The notes below the pieces were generated by a model. That model ran no database searches. It saw nothing but the letters and a program-made list of their open reading frames with translations, and was not told the origin of the DNA. Positions 59,257-64,000 of a stretch of 64,000 nucleotides of DNA are shown piece after piece. The position numbers and the translations under genes are program-made. Positions within the stretch are counted from its first letter, which is position 1; each line of letters starts with the position of its first letter. Source of the DNA: Bugulina stolonifera. Lineage: Eukaryota; Bryozoa; Gymnolaemata; Cheilostomatida; Bugulidae. The DNA lies in contig OW285190.1 of NCBI GenBank assembly GCA_935421135.1, forward strand, positions 1,116,001 to 1,180,000. The letters run 5' to 3'.

Positions 59257-59794
59257 TTAATATTTAGTAGAATCTCACTGTTTTGTCTCTTTTATTACTA
59301 ATAGTTTCATGCTATATACTAGAATGAAATATAAAGCAATCATCAGACAAAAGAGACATAATCTGGGAACTGAAGGAACAGCAAATAAACTTCAACATCA
59401 GGTGGAAAATAATAACTCATGCACAGGCCTATAACAACTCTTCCAAAAATTGCCACCTATGCGTGACTGAGAAATATTTTATTTTACGCAAACCACGCAT
59501 GGCCACACTAAATAAACGAAACGAGCTCATATCTACGTGCAGACACTCTAGAAAGCACATGCTCAATTATGGAATAACTTGATACACCAAGATTAGTCTT
59601 AATCCCCTTAGCTACATGTATATAGCAGTAAGCCAAACAATCGCTACATATAAAACACCATAACCATGTCCTTGTCCATTAGTAGTTAATTATGTCTCTT
59701 TTGTCTGATGATTGCTTTATATTTCATTCTAGTATATAGCATGAAACTATTAGTAATAAAAGAGACAAAACAGTGAGATTCTACTAAATATTAA
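59257..59794. mobile_element. Fold-back element with 106-bp inverted arms
   Basis: Left arm 59257-59362 begins TTAATATTTAGTAGAATCTC. Right arm 59689-59794 is its inverse to the base as far as I read it. About 326 bases of unique, noncoding sequence lie between. The arm includes GTCTCTTTTATTACTAATAG. TAA-rich DNA flanks both ends, so a target duplication is ambiguous. Confidence 0.87.
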
Positions 59795-59799
59795 TAATA

Positions 59800-60115
59800 A
59801 TAATAATGAAAATAATAATTATAATCATGTTATAATAATAATTATCATAATAATATTAAAATATAATTATGATAATTAAGACCATTTTCATTTTGATTTT
59901 ATATCGCATTTACTTTGTTTATATTTACATGTATATTTAATATTTATATTATTTGTTATATTAATAAAATATTTATTAATATTAATTATATGTATTATAA
60001 AACTATTATATTAATTCATTCATATGATGATTATGATATTAGATATTGTAATTTTTAGTCATTAAGTTAATATAATTATATATAATAATTATAATTTGAT
60101 GATTATTATATAAGT
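59800..60115. repeat. AT-only low-complexity tract
   Basis: Runs of AATAAT, ATTATA and TATTAA with almost no G or C. No coding or structural feature beyond simple-sequence DNA is visible. Confidence 0.85.
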
Positions 60116-60994
60116 AACCTATTAGCTTGCTGTGTGAAGCATGATCATTAGGCCGGTACTCTAGCCTACTAGACGCAACTGTGTCTATGTCTATTATTAT
60201 TTAAAAGAAACACACTCTTTGGCCTTCACTACATATTCATGTTGTTGCGTCCGGCTGGTTAGCTGATGCGCAGCCCCACAACTTACAAGCCAGAGCAACA
60301 AGAGGGAGTCGGAACTAGCCAACCAGGCAAACTCTAGGGGCAGATCCAATCAAACAGCTCAGCACACGTCAAGGAATGGGTGACTACCACCGGGAAACCA
60401 TCCTGCAGTTGCTGGGGCATGATCCGGCAGCCAAAAGAGGCAAGGAGAGAGACTGGGTGGCCAGTCATGCAAGACCTGGTTATGTGGGCACGGGCCAGAA
60501 AAGGGTCCGAGTTACGATAGGCTTATGTGCAAAGCAGTCTCGAATCCGAGCATAAAAAGACACCGTTGCATATGAAGCCAAACAGGATAGTTTACAAAGA
60601 AGTAAACCAGCATGGCATGCAGTTACAGTGTAAAGGAATTAGTAAAAGTAACACAATAAGCTGGCATACACTCATAACTGGTACTAATTAAAACATAATC
60701 ACACAATGCATTCAAGGCAATGCAATAATGAGAAATGTCACTGTTATTTTAGAATTACTATCATCTGAGATGACATAAAAATATGTTATATTTACTTGCA
60801 TGTCCATGTGACTATAAATAATTACGATAATAATTCATAAAAATATGTAAATTTCTGGATAAAATATGTTCATTGTTGTTACAAATTTGTTTCATGGTAT
60901 CATGTACCCATTATCAGACAACAATAGTATAAAAAGGCATTGGGATATACATTTAATATGATGTGCATGCCTAATCCTTTAGCTTTTGAAATTA

Positions 60995-61570
60995 GTTAGC
61001 TTCTATTTAACTGGGTGTCTGCATGTTGCGGCTAGCTTGTTTCTGCTGTTGAGTGTTGCTGATGGACTTTTGCAAATTATGTAATATTTTTCAGCTATGC
61101 AAAGATTACATTTGCCGGTAGCTGGATTGTATGGTACTGCTCTGGTCAATATTTTCATTTTAAGTGATATTTTTGCTTCTGCTCTTTTAAGGCCCAAATA
61201 TGCTTACTTAGTTTTGCGAATTACTTGTGGTTGATGTTTTTTATGGGTAACCTGTGGCTATTGTATCTTGTTTTACACGATGTAATATCTGTGAAACCTA
61301 CATGTATGTCTCCCTTTTGTTGTTGCTGGTGATCACGATAAATTATGTTCCTTGATTGGCAGCTTCCATTTAGTTGGCATGTGCTTTTGCTGGTCTCTGT
61401 TACAGTCTTAGTTGTTAACCTTTGTTTATTTACTGCAGTGATCAGTGTTGCCATGTTTGGCATGCAGGTATAGCTCACCTTTATGGTATGTCTCAGAGTG
61501 TAGTTGGCTGGGAAGCTGATATTTATGTTTAAGAACCTTTCTCTTATGTTAGTTGAAACTGCCATATTAC
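60995..61570 (-). pseudogene. GIY-YIG-type retroelement endonuclease fragment
   Basis: Minus-strand frames: CQLNGSCQSRNIIYRDHQQQ, then VGFTDITSCKTRYNSHRLPI, then after a stop ILTRAVPYNPATGKCNLCIA, EKYYIICKSPSATLNSRNKL and AATCRHP. The order Cys-rich finger, GLT/GFT-x-KxRYxxH, then KCNLCLxEK and (N)KRxELxxxCRH is what I associate with GIY-YIG endonuclease tails of Penelope-like and related elements. Two stops break it. Confidence 0.6.
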
Positions 61571-61794
61571 ATGGTGGATTATACCATACGATGTCCCTGT
61601 TTTTCGGCTCAACTTAGATCTAGATTTACCAAGGTGAGGTTTTCCACCTTCTATACTTCAGTTTGTGGCTATAACCACTGGAGCGAAGGGATTCTTGGTA
61701 TTGTTTAACTTCACTATTGAAGTTACTATCATTTGAGGATATGTTGCTATCTATCTATCTGCTATCTATCTGTCTTTCTATCTATATATATATA

Positions 61795-61885
61795 TATCTA
61801 TTCATGTGGGAGTCCCAGGTTCGATTCCTGTAAAGGTCATTGGTGGTAATAGGAAGGGCATCCAACGTTATAATGCTTATTTGCT
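61795..61885 (+). mobile_element. SINE-like fragment with pol III box B
   Basis: GGTTCGATTCC is a perfect box B. It is followed by GGTGGTAATAGGAAGGGCAT and CCAACGTTATAA, a tail type common in invertebrate tRNA-derived SINEs. No box A is visible upstream because the sequence there is a CTAT/TA microsatellite. A diverged antisense relative lies at about 23578-23622 (GGTTGGATGTCCCTTCTGCC). Confidence 0.5.
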
Positions 61886-62309
61886 ACATCAGTAACTTTG
61901 CCATTGGTGAAGTGCCCTCCCCACCCCAAACTAGGAAAATGCAGATGATCATTGCTGTTTTACCAGGAATTAATAGTGGCAATTAAAGCCGCTAAGTTTT
62001 TTATTATTTTGTTACCCAAAGAAAAACGAAAGAATGTTGTTGGTTATTATAATCATCCAACTGCTATTGCAAATGACACTGAATTAAACACATGTGATAG
62101 TGCAAAACACAACTCTTTTAGCATCTGATGGTGGCCCTTAAAAGGGTCATTGTGTAGAGAAGCGACATTACTGCCCAATCTTCTTCACCAGGTCGAAGAA
62201 GCCAACATCAATAGTGTATTGGTCGAATCCACGGCGACGGACCATACCTCATGTCTTGGAGTCGAAGACTCCTCTCTTGTGGGCTTTTAAATCGGACGAC
62301 GTTTTCCCA

Positions 62310-62500
62310 TTCTTCAGGGCCTGTTGGTCCAGCTTTTCATATCATGCTATCGGTCAAACTCTTCAGTGTCTGCTATAGGTCCAACTCTTCAGTGTCTGAT
62401 ATCGGTCCTGCTTTCCGGATCAGTTACGTTACTCATGGCCTGTTATCGATCCAGTTCTCCAGGGTGTGTTATTGGTCCAGTTCTCCAGGCTTCGGCCAAC
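62310..62500. repeat. Degenerate about 28-bp tandem repeat
   Basis: Repeated CTTCAGTGTCTG..ATCGGTCC and GGTCCAGTTCTCCAGG blocks. The 146-codon plus-strand frame across it has no family resemblance and is probably fortuitous. Confidence 0.6.
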
Positions 62501-62699
62501 AACCTTCGACAGAAATAGGAATTCTCTTCAACATAATCATCAATTATGTCATTTACAATAATAAGGATAATTGTGTCTGCTGTCTTTGTCCTGTTGCTCT
62601 GACCTATGCACTATTCATTTTTATTTCCCAAATTCATTTTGGAACTATTGAAGAGTATAGATTTAAATTTTACTTGAAAGTCAGCTTCTAAGTATATTT

Positions 62700-63770
62700 C
62701 TTCTGCAAATGAGGTAATACTGTAATGTTTTAGTGTTTATTTACATGCGGGTGCCGATGGCACGAGCATGGGAAGGGCTTGGAAGTTGGTAGAGGACGAC
62801 CAAGTGACCTTCCACACATTACATAAAAGAGTGAACAGTTATTAGGTGCTCTTGTTATTATGTACCTGACTTAGGCCGATGCTGAGACTCATTAAAGAGT
62901 CCAGGGTGGACGTAGGTCTTGTAGACTTTATACTCCAGAGGAGTGCAATGAAAGATCTGGTATTCTAGGAACTTAAGCCCGATGCTAGATTCCTATAGAA
63001 TCCGGGATCGACCTAAGCCGTAGAAGTGGTGTAGAGATATGCTTAAACGAGGATGGGGATGAACTCGAGCCGTATGGATCTATGGATCCGCCGGTGGAGT
63101 TACCCGCCTACAAGAGTAAGCCTCTAGCTTTGAGTTAGGAGATGCTGCTTTATTAGAGCGCAATCAACAACTAATTTCATACAGAAAATGTGCTACCTTA
63201 TATACTAAATCTACTTCCGGCAAAAAGAGGCCGATAAGGTATCGGCCGGCCGATAAGGTGTCGGGTCCGGAACTGATGCAACAACATGGATGGTTCCGCC
63301 CGACGTCGGCCACAAAAAAGGTTTGGCCTTGGCACAAAAGGTGCTTACAATGGTCCGAAATGGAAAGTGTATAAGTATGAGCCTATTCCAAGATATCGGC
63401 CTTAAAAAGTACATGGTAAAAGACTCAGTTTAATACAATCAGATAAGAGAAGATAATTGCTTATAATATGTAGGAAAAACCAAGTGTAATTGCAATAATC
63501 TGATTGGTGGATAACAATAATAGAGCACACGATAAGTGGTTGATTATAATAGAGTATAAGCATGCATGTATAATAATTGTACAAGGTAAGACAATAATGC
63601 ATGAATGGATAGTATGGATAAGTGTATGTATATGAATAATCATGTAAACAGTGTCAATGCATATACAGTACAAGAACTCAGTCTATGTCTAGGCAGGCTG
63701 TTTCACCACAATTATACTTATATTAATACTTTATAATAATATTAGTTGTTTCAAGCTTTTTGGCCCACAG
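62700..63770. other. No recognisable gene
   Basis: A moderately GC-richer segment (about 62740-63410) contains repeated TCGGCC/GATAAGG motifs and may be part of a mobile element. I find no terminal repeats, protein motifs or RNA gene. Confidence 0.4.
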
Positions 63771-63774
63771 TTTT

Positions 63775-63980
63775 TATATATTATGCTATTTCTCTTGCCA
63801 GGAATTTCTTTCTGGGCAGCCAAGGACTTGGTTCCACATCTGTGAAAATAACCCATTTCTGACTGGGGTTTGAACCCGAGGCTCTATAGTACTTAATCAT
63901 CTAGCACACTGGGCTGACACATTGCCACTACACCAGCTCGGCTTCACCAGCGAGCAGTACCTGTGTTCTGAATCAACTGC
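63775..63980 (-). mobile_element. tRNA-derived SINE, copy 2
   Basis: On the minus strand box A TGGTGTAGTGG and box B GGTTCAAACCC are present with the same spacing as at 7.2 kb. Shared flanking words include AACTGCACAGA/AACTGCACACA and GAGCTGGTGTAG. The two copies differ by many substitutions, so the family is not recent. Confidence 0.78.
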
Positions 63981-64000
63981 ACAGAAGACACTTCTCTATA

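Noticed and set aside
60240..60560. 5S rRNA-like words (GGGTGACTACCACCGGGAAAC)
   Set aside because: Only a short stretch resembles the 3' part of 5S; box A/IE/C structure is absent, so I do not call an RNA gene.

Overview
The window looks like nuclear DNA of an invertebrate animal. It is AT-rich (my estimate is about 60-65% A+T). It has intron-split genes with GT-AG junctions, non-LTR retrotransposons, hAT and mariner DNA transposons, tRNA-derived SINEs and very many minisatellites. I cannot assign a phylum; a marine or early-branching animal would fit.

I resolved four protein genes by hand-joining exons and checking that the codon phase is kept across every junction. (1) Minus strand, 17.8 kb down to the left edge: 21 exons of a large protein with an N-terminal beta-propeller, a helical middle and C-terminal RCC1 repeats; its 3' end lies outside the window. 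(2) Plus strand, 34.6-36.3 kb: a three-exon, 112-residue SVIP-like protein (small VCP/p97-interacting protein) with an N-myristoylation signal. (3) Minus strand, 42.0-37.1 kb: a complete seven-exon, 333-residue D-isomer-specific 2-hydroxyacid dehydrogenase. (4) Plus strand, 48.0-56.9 kb: a complete thirteen-exon, 701-residue protein with two AT-hooks and seven C2H2 fingers, probably a nuclear DNA-binding factor. The four genes show no common pathway.

The rest is mostly mobile DNA. LINE fragments lie at 11.0-11.9, 15.1-15.7, 18.5-19.1, 28.4-31.8, 32.2-34.1 and 34.2-34.6 kb. A hAT element with 8-bp target duplications is nested inside another at 22.2-26.3 kb. A four-element nest fills one intron of the zinc-finger gene (54.2-56.6 kb). 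A deleted mariner lies at 37.7-38.6 kb. A fold-back element with 106-bp arms lies at 59.3-59.8 kb. A GIY-YIG retroelement remnant lies at 61.0-61.6 kb. Two copies of one tRNA-derived SINE lie at 7.2 and 63.8 kb.

The main observation concerns the minisatellites, which fill roughly a sixth of the window. In at least seven introns of all four genes, the tandem array begins at the 5' splice site, and its unit contains the donor itself, often with the last bases of the exon. In the dehydrogenase gene the unit carries the exon end coding the catalytic-histidine motif, so a 49-bp exon/intron junction is repeated about 13 times, and a mariner has landed inside the array. Minisatellites in this genome therefore seem to be seeded at exon/intron junctions, giving introns that open with ladders of potential donors. 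I recall exon/intron-boundary minisatellites being described in amphioxus but cannot check that here.
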